64,000 nt of DNA from Palaemon carinicauda (GCF_036898095.1 NC_090743.1:14426409-14490408); one strand, 5' to 3'. Numbered from the stretch's first letter, positions 11,095 to 22,099 are shown. The notes: generated by a model from the sequence alone, not told the origin. Numbers and translations: made by a program.

Positions 11095-11532
11095 AGAGTA
11101 GCATCATCTGCTTATGCAACAAGCTTGTTTTCTAGGCCAAACCACATGTCATGTGTATATAGTATGAAAAGTAATGGGCCAAGAACACTAACCTGTGGAA
11201 CACCGGATATCACATTCCTATACTCACTATGGTGCCCATCAACAACAACTCTTTGAGATCTGTTACTTAAAAAATCAATAATAATGCTAAGAAACGACCC
11301 ACCCACTCCCAACTGTTTGAGTTTGAAAACAAGGGCCTCATGCGCCAAAATCAAGGCCAATCATACGAACTTCCTGACCACAATCAAGGGATTTCTGTAC
11401 AGCATTGGAGATTGTAAGAAGGGCATCACATGCTCCAAGGCCTTTACGAAAACCAAATCGTAAACTAGGGAGTAGATGATTACCTTCAGCAAACCTATTA
11501 AGATTAGCAAAGTTCAGATCATAGCAGTACAA
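11095..11532 (-). pseudogene. Jockey/I-like LINE reverse transcriptase, inactivated
   Basis: LRFGFRKGLGACDALLTI and EVRMIGLDFGA (start of motif A) lead into a small deletion. HEALVFKLKQLGVGGSFL follows in another frame, then SGVPQVSVLGPLLFILYTHD (motif B, with V where G is usual). The catalytic box reads stop-ADDAT: the tyrosine codon has become TAA at about 11117-11119. Three independent lesions make the copy inactive. Confidence 0.85.
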
Positions 11533-11566
11533 TATGAGAATTATAGTTTGCTATGTACCAACAAAT

Positions 11567-11577
11567 GAAGCTCATAT
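11567..11577 (+). repeat. Right 11 bp target site duplication, GAAGCTCATAT
   Basis: Exact match to 7444-7454. It directly follows the last recognisable RTE-like codons (CCAACAAAT). Confidence 0.8.
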
Positions 11578-13551
11578 ATTTCCTATTTATTCATTCCTTG
11601 TTTAATATCTGAAGTTTTCATAAAATGATCTTTTTATTGATCGAATCCCTCCTCTGAAATCAACACACAAGTCCTTTGTACATTTTATTATGTATTGCAT
11701 TGTTGCAATGCAAAAAAAATCAAAATATTCATTTGTAAGTTGATTTGTATAGATTAATCAAATTAGTTCCAACTCCTTTGTACATTATTCAAATTTTAGA
11801 GAAATAAAAAGTTCAGTTAATTCTGGACGTGGGTTACGCAAATGTATGTCTCGCAGATTTCCAAGAATGGAAATTCCATAACGCTTTATGTTGTGCCCGT
11901 CACTAAAAAATTGTTAGTGTCCTTAAATTAATATTAAGGTTGATAGCTGCCATGTTTAAAATATGGTACGTTGTTTTCTCCTATATAGAATATTTCACAG
12001 AAAAAATATGTTGGAATATTTATTTTCTGAAACCCCCCATTGCATCGCACAGAAACAATATGTTATTTAGAAAACTAAGAATAGCTACATATTTTGTCAG
12101 ACAATTTAACAAGGTGATAAAATAATCCCGCACAGTATAATTTTTGAACTTCGTAACAATTTCTCTTTTCTGCGTAGAACCACAAGCACTGTTATTTGGT
12201 TACATGTATTAAATTTAATTACATTTTCATTTGAATTCATGGGAAATTGTGGATTGCAACATTCTTCCGCTGGAATTTTGATATCAAGACACCTTACTCG
12301 GATTTATATTTAATAAATGTACTATTTTATTTAAATGAATGATGAAAAGGGTTATTTATATTGAACCCTAAGAACAAGATTCTTCTGAAGAGCTACGAAC
12401 AGCTTTGAAGAAAAATATCCCTTATTTCTCACCAAGAATATGAAGATTCCCTTATTTCTCACCAAGAATATGAAGATTTTCCCTAAAGCATCATCTGCAG
12501 TTATTTGAAATATCAATCGATATACACGTGAAACTGAGTTTCTCAGTGAGACATGATTTCCGAGTGATAATTACATAAGATATATTCCATGTCTAGCATA
12601 GCTCAATATGTAAGCCGTATCTCAGTTTGTTCAAAGATATAAGCTTAATCAGGCAAGTTTCATTGACAAGTTATGCTTGTTTATAAATTTCAATTGATAG
12701 AAGCCGTCCCATTGATAACTTTAGATTTCCTTGATGTATTTAATGTTTTACATGAAATGGGTAAACGTTCTTCAACTATTATGGTTTAATTGGATTTGAC
12801 GGGGGTCGGGTTTCAGGTAAATATATTCCTCTTAGAGTTAATCTCAAAAAATAGTTTCATGGTTTACCTGTTTCTATTCTTTTAAATCTTCAATTGTTAG
12901 TTAGCAATTTAAAGGACATAAATCGTACAACTGTATGTTTTTGGAAAAAGAACATTTGTATCACTGTATATATGATGTGTTTATTGGGCTTTAACAATGA
13001 AATCTGTTCAATTATGTGATATTCATTATGTCAATTACAATTACTATGCAATTCTTTGTGATAAATTCATTTTGAAAAAAAAAAAAGATCACAGAAAACG
13101 TAACATGTTTATAAGTAATTTGAACCAACACAATTTACAAGTAGCCAATAGATTAGTTATAGTAATGGTTCTCTTTGAATCATAATTATTAAAAGATTTT
13201 GTTAGTGAATATCTGTCAAATGACCTGCCGTTAACGATGAACAGTAACCTTTATTTTAAAACCAGTCGATAATTGTAATGAAATTGGGAAAAAAAAAATT
13301 AACATATAGTCAATAATTTTAGTAAAGGAGTTTACTACTGTTCGACGTGGTGAATTTGAGCTCACGAATCATGCAGAAAGTTCGGGCAACCTTTGCATTT
13401 CGTTAGTAAATTATTAAAATTAACGGGCTTTTTTAATGTGCTAATGCCCGGAAGCCGTATGGATGAGTTTGCATACATACTGTACACACTTTGGCTTATA
13501 CGTAATATGGATTGAAATTCATTACATATATGATGCACTTAGGGGGTCGGG
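11578..13551. other. AT-rich DNA without recognised gene
   Basis: Contains a 30 bp direct duplication at 12419-12478 and poly-A runs at 13076 and 13289. No frame has a recognisable domain. Confidence 0.5.
12419..12478 (+). repeat. 30 bp unit, two tandem copies
   Basis: CCCTTATTTCTCACCAAGAA plus TATGAAGATT occurs twice, at 12419 and 12449, without mismatch. Confidence 0.95.
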
Positions 13552-13676
13552 GGCGCATTAGGCAACCGACCCCTTAATTTAGGGACAACGGTGAGGAATT
13601 TTGATTGACTCAAATCAATCAATCAATCTTCCTCGCCGTTATCCCTACATTAAGGGGTCGGTGGCCTGATGCGTCC
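13552..13676. repeat. Large imperfect inverted repeat of LINE 3' ends
   Basis: Left arm 13552-13598 (GGCGCATTAGGCAACCGACC...) and right arm 13629-13676 (reverse complement GGACGCATCAGGCCACCGAC...) pair over about 47 bases with roughly six mismatches. The 30-base loop holds (ATCA)n. The right arm is the end of the LINE fragment at 13629-13755. Confidence 0.85.
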
Positions 13677-13744
13677 TCTTTATCAAAGGCATCCTCTTCC
13701 ACCAGCCCTCTTCTCTCTATATCATCCTTCACCTTATCTCGCCA

Positions 13745-13755
<11 letters not shown>
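13629..13755 (-). mobile_element. Non-LTR element 3'-terminal fragment
   Basis: Minus frame [20 protein letters not shown] then FDKEDASGHRPLNVGITARK, ending in (GATT)n. The W-D-..-D-..-G-..-DA-DR pattern resembles the extreme C-terminus of LINE polyproteins. The 5' side is replaced by (TA)n at 13749. Confidence 0.55.
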
Positions 13756-13810
<55 letters not shown>

Positions 13811-13818
13811 ATGTATAT

Positions 13819-13873
<55 letters not shown>

Positions 13874-13915
13874 GTGTGTGTGTATATATGTATGCATTTG
13901 TGTATGTAAATATAT
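13749..13915. repeat. Compound (TA)n(TG)n(TA)n(TG)n microsatellite
   Basis: Alternating TA and TG blocks. Frames across it encode only IY/CV/TH repeats. Confidence 0.95.
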
Positions 13916-16365
13916 ATCTTATATACCCCAAGTGCGTATGCAACAATTAAAGGGGTGCGGAAAATATATGTATGCTCAAAAGAAATAGAATGAAACAGTA
14001 AGTATTGTATGCAAATATATGAATATATCAAATGTAACAAAAGTTTATTGAAGGAGTGTATGAAATTAAGTGTTCTATACCTGCAATTTATTCACTTGTA
14101 TTTCGCCTGATAGACTATTACAAAATTACATAGACCATAGTAGTACAAAATAGGTAGTTATTATAGAATACCTATAATTTTATTCTACTGAGATTTGGAC
14201 CTTATGATTATGCAAGTAACATTTAATTAGTATCGACTACCACACTTCCCTTCTTGAAACCTCAGACAACCCTTTTTGGGGGCCACGTTCCTCTTCCCCC
14301 TCCCCGCATATTGAGGACCGCCGCATTAGTTGAACATATGATAATCAAATGCCTTTACAGATGCGGATACAAGTTCCTTTAAGAAGTAACAACAGTAACG
14401 AGTTCTCTGACCTTTCCATCCTTTTGTGCTACCGAGAGTGGGATTCGTTCTCGCCAAGAAAAGGAGTTCCTACTTCTTATATTGCTGGTTTATTCATCTG
14501 GCTTCCGATATATATTTTTCTTACAGAAAGATTTTCCTAAGAATAGTTTGCATTAGCGTCACTGTCCCTGTTAAGCTTTACTACTTTACCCATATGGGGA
14601 GATGTTTGTTAATGTATGACTGTCAATTTTGTTAAACAAAGAATAATACAAGTAACAATGATAATTACAATTTTGGTAATAGAAAGTGTATATGGGAATG
14701 CTTTCTCTCTGGGTGATGTGGATATTTTAGTGTAGTCATGGCTATTGATGGCGACATTGGTAAAAGAATAGAAGTATTTGTAGATTTATTTGTGAAGTAA
14801 ATTGCTAATTAGAGTCTGCTTGAAGGTATTTAGTTACTCCCAAGGAACTCTGCAAGCTTTAACGAAGTGTTCTTTTATCAGTAGCAATAAAAGAATGAAT
14901 TTCAGCCAGCTTAAAACATACTAGGAGTCCATAAATTAATTGGCGTCATATGTCTAAAAAACATGACTCAATTCAGTCATAAATCATGATTACGGAGACC
15001 CCATTTTAAATCTAAAAAATAGTATCGATTGTCACTTAATTTTCTTTACAAAAAGAAACATGAAAATATTCACGAGTCTCCAGACCACGTCCTAACCTCC
15101 AAACTTGCCAACAGTAGTCGAAAGTGAAGAAATAAGAACGATATCTTTATTCCTGCTTGCGCAGCAACTGAAGAAATCCTGACGACAATAATTCATCTCA
15201 TTATCCTCATGTCCATGCATTATGACGAGGGAGCCATTTCTCTCTGGCAGGTCCCGGTGGGGAGGTAAGAGAGAGGGGAATGAAAAACAGGTATCTTAAA
15301 TGTGTTGTTCATTTACACTTCGAGACTTTATTGCTCCTTTCGAGAATATCTCCTGGAAAATCTCGTCTAATTTTTGTATTTTCTTCCGGGTTTCTTTCTG
15401 GGATGAGCCGAGGCTGGTTTTCGCATGTTTTAAGATATTAATTTTGCTGGATGTAGTGAAAGACAAGAAATGAAACAAAATTATTTCGAGAAAAAAAAGT
15501 TTCATTACGTCTGCTGTCTTGATTTCGTAAGAGCAATGGGCTTTCATTTAGCAGAACGACAACCTTATTTTATAAACATAAATTCATAAGCACGGTCAAT
15601 GGAATATTTCGATATTGGACGAGATTTGGATCAGTAATTTGTATCTTATCACTCTTTACAGTTAAGTTTACACCCAAGGAGTACGTAAGCTAACTTTTAT
15701 ATATGATTTAGCTTTTTATATAACATATAAAGCATCCCATTGTTTAGTCATGTCCGTGTGGTCAAAGCAGTCAAGGCGTAGTTGGTGTTGTAAGTAAAGA
15801 TGGGAGAGATACCAGCTCCGGTTCCTACACCTAGTTGCCTCCTGTTTGTTGAGAAGAGTCCAGAGGTCCACATCTGACCTCTTGTGCCCTGGACAACTTG
15901 AATAAAAATACCTTTAGTGGCACAAAGTCAACTTGATCACTCAGTTAAGATGTCGTTATCAGAGCTTCGTGAAGAAATCGTCTTAAGATGTTGCCGATAC
16001 AGATCCTGAAGAGAGAGTTTAAAAAGCCAAGTTGCGATGACACTTGACCCTAGACTAGCTTCTTATGGTGTCAAGATCATCTTGTATGACAATAAGAAAC
16101 CTGTTAAGATTTCGGCAAAAAAAAAAAAAAATTAATTGTTACCTTACTTGAAGAAGGACGTCCCCTGTCGTCCATGTATGAAGGATGTCAGTCCCATGAT
16201 TCTGATTTTCATAGAGGCAGCTCTTATAGACTTTTAACCTTTTATAGGACCTCCTTTTTCATGCAAGAGACCTGACGAACTGTTATGCTCTTTTGTCAGA
16301 TTATGGCAACCTAATAGAAATCAAGAGGTTTTTTCCTACGACCTTCAAGTATTTGGTTATTTTAT
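13916..16365. other. Unassigned DNA
   Basis: No recognised coding domain or element. The stretch 15740-16120 is less AT-rich than its surroundings but has frequent stops in all frames. Confidence 0.45.
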
Positions 16366-16366
16366 T

Positions 16367-16640
16367 GAACTATAGATCACACACATTATCTATTTTTCGA
16401 TCAGTCTACGATTTCTTATAATAGGATCTTACACTATTTATTGTTATATACGACCTTGAAATTGATAAGGTAAATAGTCAAGAATTATGAATCCTTTTGC
16501 ATTGAGCTATAAATCACACACACTATCTATATATCGATCGATCTATGATTTCTCAGATAGGATATCACCGGTATTCTATTTAATTATGTCATATGCGACC
16601 TTGAAGTTAATGAGGTAAATATTTAAGAAAATTGTCATTT
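16367..16640 (+). repeat. 137 bp unit, two diverged tandem copies
   Basis: GAACTATAGATCACACACAT at 16367 recurs as GAGCTATAAATCACACACAC at 16504. The similarity continues to ACCTTGAAATTGATAAGGTA and ACCTTGAAGTTAATGAGGTA. Confidence 0.85.
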
Positions 16641-17385
16641 TTGTATTCAGGTTTTTATTGTTAATATTCAAGATGTTTAGACTTCCATTAATTGTTTGAA
16701 TTCTGTTCTTCCATGCAGGTCTATGACTGGCCAAAGATGAATTCACAATTTGGATTCTTCCAGATCAAACTGATTAAAAGTAATCACGTTTGTAACAATG
16801 GCTCTTATCTTCCTAATGGCCATTAATATAAAATATACAACCAGTAATATCTTTAAATTTCAGTTTATGAGAGATAAGAATTCTCCATCTCTATTTCTGT
16901 GTGATTATGAACACTTTTCTTAAAGTCACTTGCCTAATCAAGAGAGTCTTTAGGATCTCTTGATTGGATTAGGGAATGGAGCTGCTAATCTTTAATCATT
17001 AAGCCTTGGGGTGATTATTAAATTGTGCTTTTCTATATCATGTGGGTGTGATTGTTTCTTTTGATTTTCTGTGCGTGTTTTAAATCTTTCAAGATTTTAA
17101 TATTTTTGCCAGATTTTTTTTATTTTTGCCAGATTTTTTTTTTCATTTTTATTAATATTTTCATGGGAGGATTTTTTTCTGCAGTAGCAACCGAAAAACA
17201 ACAACAATAAGAGTGGGTAGTAATCATGCTTAGATCCATCAGACCTTTCCTGGTGATGAGAATTCCATATCCGTTATCAGATATGTTGACACGAAATGAA
17301 ACCGCTGCCTTCACATAGATGAATCGTTCAGGATGTTGATCATTCTAACGTAAAACATTCATCGAATTATTTATTTTGGACCTTT
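16641..17385. other. Unassigned AT-rich DNA
   Basis: Contains a short perfect hairpin (AATCAAGAGA at 16936, TCTCTTGATT at 16956) with a 10-base loop, and two copies of a TTTTTGCCAGATTTTTTT motif at about 17104-17142. No gene recognised. Confidence 0.45.
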
Positions 17386-17386
17386 T

Positions 17387-17532
17387 TTTACACAAAATTT
17401 ACTTTACACTATTTTTCTACAGCATAAGATTTAGTGAAAGCTAAACTCAACAGCTAATTACTTTTACACGAAATTTACTTTACACAATTTTTCAACTGCA
17501 TAAGATTTAGTGAAAGCTAAACTCAACAGAGG
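17387..17532 (+). repeat. About 74 bp unit, two tandem copies
   Basis: Both copies contain AAATTTACTTTACAC and GCATAAGATTTAGTGAAAGC, separated by roughly 74 bases. Confidence 0.85.
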
Positions 17533-18289
17533 AATTACTTCATGTTTAATAGCAACTTCTCCCTTAAAGACAAGTTTTCCTTTTATTTTCTTTATTTTTC
17601 TATAAAATCAAGTATTATTTTACTATATGTATTTATTATTTTTTTAGATAATTATCTTTCGTACCATGAGCAAGTAAGTTGAAAAAAAAAATCAGCTCGT
17701 GTTGTCTGTGTGTGTGAGACTTTTTATATGCTTTAAGTTGACTTAAATATTCGAAAAAAACGAATGTGTTTTGAAGAAACTTGTTGAATTGATGACTATT
17801 GTAACAATGAGTTAGCTTTTTGTTTTAGAAATTTGCCGAATTGATGGTCATTGTAACGTAACTATTTTTGTTAACCGTATGGATAGGTTTTGTGACTTCA
17901 CGATTTGATTCAGGTCGAGGTTGACCCCGCAAGAGTCGCGTAAGTAAACATTTCAAGAGATGTCTATTAATGAACCACCTCTTCAATCACTGAAGTAGAT
18001 TTCGATAGCTGTGCTTCTATCTGTCACTTCACCATCAAAGTGGGAGAGGGTTATCAGAAAATATCTGGGGATTTGGGGCTATCAGCTTCAAAGGTTTTCC
18101 GTAGCAGAAAAGGCGCAGTTTGAGATTCAATTAATGTGAGGAAATTTCCTCTCCTTGGCGATTAATATGATTTCTTTAAAAGTGAAATACAGACTTTCAG
18201 ATCAGAGAGACAAATAAAGGTATAGAACCCGTGGAAAGACACAATACTTCATTGAACTGGATACCAAGAATCAATAGCCCTCTTATGAG
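17533..18289. other. Unassigned DNA
   Basis: No recognised feature. Leads into the 47 bp minisatellite. Confidence 0.45.
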
Positions 18290-20265
18290 CTAGTAATCGG
18301 GGGAGTGTTGTCTTATAAGCATAGTGGATTAGATAAGTATAAGAGACATGTGGGGTTAGGACGTAGAGATATAAGAGATTGGTGCACAAGAAATATTCAG
18401 GATTTGAGTAGGGAAAGTTGAGATATAAGTTCTTCAAGTAACATTACATTGTTTAGGATGTAAAATCAGCCTAAAGATTATACACAGCTATCGGAGATCC
18501 TTGGAGAAAGAATGTGGAAGAGTAAAAGATGCGTGTAGGACACATAAGATAGCTGAGGATATTGATGGTGAAAGGAGGAAGGAAGATTATATGAAAACGA
18601 AAGCCACAAGTTAAGAGGCTTAGGATTTGTAGGTAGAGGAAATAAGAATGGGAGTCACGAGGTCTAGGGTGTGAAGATAGGTGTAAAGCATACATCTTGA
18701 ACCTCCTCACTAAGCCTTTTTATGTCCTATATACACCCCAGATCCTAATACAACCTAAGCCTCCTCATGTCTCCGACAGTTATCAATAATTCCCCACACC
18801 CCAAAGCTTTGTTAAAGCTGGAAAAGTTAAAAAAAAAAAAATAAGTAGAAGAGACATTGGGGGTTTTATGCTTTGACAGTAGAAGATATGAATGAAGAAG
18901 ACATGGGAAGACTTAGGATGTTATGGAAAAAGAAGTAATTTAAAGAAACAAAGATGTGGAAGTAAAGGAGATAAACAAAAGATACATGGGGAGGCTTAAG
19001 ATGTATAAGTAAAAAATTAAGAAAATTGGGAGGCTGAAGATGTGGAAGTAGAAGAAATAAGTATGTGAGACTATGTTGAAGACTAGGATGTAATAGAAGA
19101 GATAAGTGTAAAAGATATAAGAAGTCTTGGGATGTAAAAGTGAGAGATAAGTATAGGAGGCAAGGAAGTGATAATGACAGATGATAGTAAAAGAAGTAAG
19201 TGGAGGACACATAATAAGGGGAAGAGATAAGTATAAGAAACACAAGCAAGCTTATGACGTGGAAGGGGAAGAGATAGACTTATGAGACATAAGGAGACTT
19301 GGATGCAGATATAGAAGAGATAAGTGAAAGAGACAGGATGGGGCTTACTTTATAAAATAAGAAGAGGTAGATATAGGAGACATAGTGAGTTTTAGTTTGT
19401 GGAATTAGAAATAGTAATTATAAGAGACGATGAGTCTTGAGCTGTGGAAATAGTAGAGATAAGTATAGGAGACATAAGGAAACTTTGGGTGTGCAAATAG
19501 TTGAAATAAATATAGGAGACATAAGGAGAGCTAGGATATGGGGTTAGAAGCGAAAGATATGGGGACAAAAAGGAGCTTAAGGTGCGGAAGTAGAAGAGAT
19601 AAGTGTATGTGACATTAGGAGTTTCAAGATGTGGTAGTAGAAGAGATAGGCTAAGTATAGGAGACATAAGCAGTGTTTGGATGCGGAAGTAGAAGAGATG
19701 AATATAGGAGACATAAGGAATCTGATGTTGAAATAGAAGAGATAAGTATAGGAGATGTAAAGAGCCCTATGATGTGGAAGTAGCAGTGATAAGTATAAGA
19801 GACAAGTAATCAAAGCATGTGTAAGTAGAAGAGATAAATATAGGAGACATAAGGACTCCGAATGTGTGGAAGTCGAAGAGATAATGTTAGGAGACATGAG
19901 AAGTCGTAAGATGTGGAAGTAGAAGAGATGAATATAGAAGACATAATCAATCATAGGATTTGATAGGAGACATAAGTAGTCTTAGGATTTGAAAGTAGAA
20001 GAGATAGTGTTAGGAGACATAATGAGTCATATTGTGTGGAAGCTTAAGAGATATGTATAGAAGACTTTAGTAAGCTTAGGAGTTGGAATAGAGATAAGTA
20101 GGCATATAGAAGACATAAGGAATTTTAGGATGTTCATAGCAGAAGAGATAAATATAGGAGACAGGAATTTTGGATGTGGAAATAGAGGCGGCAAGTATAG
20201 GAGACATAAGAACTTTGTATGTTGAAGTAGAAGCGGTAAGTATAGGAGCCATAAGGATCCTCAGG
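18290..20265 (+). repeat. ~47 bp minisatellite, about 2 kb
   Basis: Purine-rich unit built on GTGGAAGTAGAAGAGATAAG then TATAGGAGACATAAGGAG and CTTAGGAT. The GAGACATAAG motif recurs at 19469, 19516, 19661, 19708, 19844, 19891 and 19938, mostly 45-48 bases apart. The left third is more diverged. Units at about 18700-18775 lie in the opposite orientation (CTAAGCCTCCTCATGTCTCC). Minus-strand open frames of 90-127 codons here are a by-product of the repeat (Leu/Ser/Tyr/Phe-rich), not a gene. Confidence 0.9.
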
Positions 20266-20647
<382 letters not shown>

Positions 20648-21166
20648 TTCAATTCTACGTAGACGCATGTTACGTGTAAATGTTGTATGTGTGCGTGTCC
20701 ATGCAATTTTTTTTTCGGTTGTTTTCCAAAAACTTGATGTATTACGCAGATGATGGGAAGGTCAGCTTAAAGCGAACTGCTTATCATAATCGGGAGATAT
20801 ATAAACACTTGGTTGATTCTCCTCTTCAGTTAGTTTATCCAAGGCACCTCTGGTTAAGAGTACAAATGAATTTACTGCCTTGACATCTCAAATGGGTTCA
20901 TCTGCATTCATTGACTCTAGAGTTTTGACTGCCTGAACCATGTTCATTTGCCAAAGTTTGTTGAATTATGCGTTTTACCCATTTTGTATAGCTCTTGATA
21001 TATGCTCTATATTCCTGCTGATTTAACTCAACTTCTAAATGTTTCTCATTTAAATTGTGGGTATTATTGTTTTACGTCTTGTAACTGATTGTATTCCTTC
21101 ATGAACCTGTAGTGTTTTCCTAGCCTGACGATATAACGTAAGTTATTAAATCCACAGTATAAAAAT
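20648..21166. other. Unassigned DNA upstream of candidate promoter
   Basis: No recognised coding domain. The YYADDG codons at about 20741 are a chance match without any neighbouring RT motif. Confidence 0.45.
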
Positions 21167-21180
21167 CTCCGCCATTTTGA
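21167..21180 (+). promoter_or_regulatory. YY1/Pho-like site
   Basis: CTCCGCCATTTTGA contains the YY1/Pho core (reverse complement CAAAATGGCGGAG). Such sites are common in animal promoters (family knowledge). It is about 790 bases upstream of the candidate start codon, and a second copy follows at 21371. Function is inferred only. Confidence 0.3.
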
Positions 21181-21370
21181 ACGAAAAGTATTGAGCTATA
21201 AAAAATCAGGACAAGTAAGCCGATGATTAGTTTCCATTTATAATGTACAAAATATTTCTCGCTAAATATGCAGATGATTACCGCGCCAATGACAGACACG
21301 TCGTAAAGAAATCAACACTTCTCTCCTTTTTTCCAGATATTATGACCGAGGGACTCAAGAGAGCCGGCTC

Positions 21371-21384
21371 GTCCGCCATTTTTT
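21371..21384 (+). promoter_or_regulatory. Second YY1/Pho-like site
   Basis: GTCCGCCATTTTTT, same orientation as the site at 21167 and lying in a locally GC-richer stretch (21330-21720) before the candidate exon. Confidence 0.3.
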
Positions 21385-21943
21385 ACTTGTTGCCAGCGAG
21401 ATATTTTACTGACAAGACAATCTCGGGGGTTCCTTCGAAATAGGTTCCTCAGTGTCCACCACCAAAGCCTAGGAGATGGGAGTTAGTGCCAGCCTTCCCT
21501 GCTCTCAGGTCACACACAAAGGACGATTCACGTTTGCCAGCGACACGTTGGAGTGAGTTATACGGTGACCAGTTCCAGGTATGGCAAGAGCCCTGACCAT
21601 TTGTGGATGTTTTAGGTGAGATAACGAGTTGAAAAGTACCTTGGAAAAAGGAGTGTCTTTTGCAACATTGCTATTATTGCTTTGATCCGCCTCGCCCTCT
21701 GCGAAGTTTGTGTTCAAATAGATTATAGTTTTAGTAACATAGTTATTTACAAGTGATACTATGGTATTAGTGCGTTGTGTTTGAAAAGAACAAGTGTGAA
21801 ACTTGATTGTAATTGCGAAGACACAAGTGATTTATTGTCTTGAAAATTTTAATTAGATTTTTTGTGCGACTGATGAGCATTGGATAAGAGTCACCTTTAG
21901 CGAAGGAGAGCGAGGAACCCCAAAGGGACCGCCACCGCCCCTC
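21385..21943 (+). other. Probable 5' UTR / promoter-proximal region
   Basis: Composition changes here from AT-rich to more balanced, with no repeats, which is consistent with a promoter and leader for the exon at 21955. No TATA box at a fixed distance and no clear initiator could be chosen, so the transcription start is unknown. Confidence 0.3.
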
Positions 21944-21955
21944 ATGTACTCATAA
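21944..21955 (+). promoter_or_regulatory. Minimal upstream ORF overlapping the start codon
   Basis: ATG-TAC-TCA-TAA encodes Met-Tyr-Ser-stop. The last A of the stop codon is the first base of the ATG at 21955 (TAATG). If transcribed, such a start-stop overlap would be expected to limit initiation at, or feed reinitiation to, the main start. Inferred from sequence layout only. Confidence 0.4.
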
Positions 21956-22099
21956 TGGCGACGACCAATGGGGCTGGGGAAGGAGGCGGGCCTCTTGGGC
22001 TCTGTGGCCTGGGTGCCACGACGGTTAAGATCCTAATCGGGGGTCTAGTGACCTTCGCCTTAATCATCATCGTCAGCCTCAATGCCTTCTGGCAGGCAG
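21955..22099 (+). CDS. Candidate first coding exon of a membrane protein
   Basis: Open frame of 48 codons plus one base, starting in strong context (A at -3, G at +4: ATAATGG) and ending at CAG|GTAAGT, a consensus splice donor. Residues 1-24 are Gly/Ala/Thr-rich and small (MATTNGAGEGGGPLGLCGLG...). Residues about 26-43 (ILIGGLVTFALIIIVSLN) form one strong hydrophobic segment, followed by AFWQA. A signal-anchor or type II membrane N-terminus is plausible, with the bulk encoded in exons beyond this window or unrecognised. The GC-rich codon use contrasts sharply with the flanks. If the donor is ignored the frame stays open to 22155 (67 codons). Protein family not recognised; no other exon was found downstream. 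Confidence 0.5.

Larger units (their letters stand above)
10033..11528 (-). mobile_element. Jockey/I-like LINE, 5' truncated, with (TAA)n tail
   Basis: Inserted in the inverted arm of the RTE-like element. Sense strand is minus. From 11532 down: start of the RT palm, SGVPQ box, broken YADD, thumb (ILDSKFTLEKHIRSVSSSI), C-terminal segment ending KLWNDLPNRVVESVELQKFK, about 250 bases of 3' region, then (TAA)n at 10033-10077. Its last ~220 bases are the sequence repeated at ten other loci in the window, which identifies those loci as tails of this LINE family. No clear target duplication was found. Confidence 0.8.
7455..11566 (-). mobile_element. Twin-primed RTE-like LINE with nested LINE insertion
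   Basis: Composite insertion between two copies of GAAGCTCATAT. The 3' arm (9535 down to 7455, minus strand) holds the second half of the endonuclease, a linker, the reverse transcriptase, the C-terminal tail and (ATG)n terminal repeats. The 5' arm (about 9545-10032 and 11529-11566, plus strand) is the first part of the same element in inverted orientation, ending at VCYVPTNE exactly where the target duplication starts. The 3' arm resumes at YEELQSV, only a few residues further along the usual order of this family (family knowledge). A Jockey/I-like LINE at 10033-11528 splits the 5' arm. About 310 bases are deleted in the 3' arm near 7592, judged against the copy at 29915-30530. Confidence 0.8.

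Noticed and set aside
10978..11256. 92-codon plus-strand frame inside the Jockey/I-like LINE
   Set aside because: Shadow of the minus-strand reverse transcriptase.
10018..11535. Target duplication around the nested Jockey/I-like LINE
   Set aside because: Flanks TAGATGGTTAC and TAGCAGTAC are only loosely similar, so a duplication cannot be claimed.
18471..19954. Hydrophobic Leu/Ser/Tyr-rich minus-strand ORFs of 79-127 codons
   Set aside because: They follow the 47 bp minisatellite unit; nothing suggests selection on the protein.
20737..20760. YYADDG codons resembling an RT catalytic box (and KYADDY at 21264)
   Set aside because: No other RT motif lies upstream or downstream in any frame at either place, so these are chance matches.
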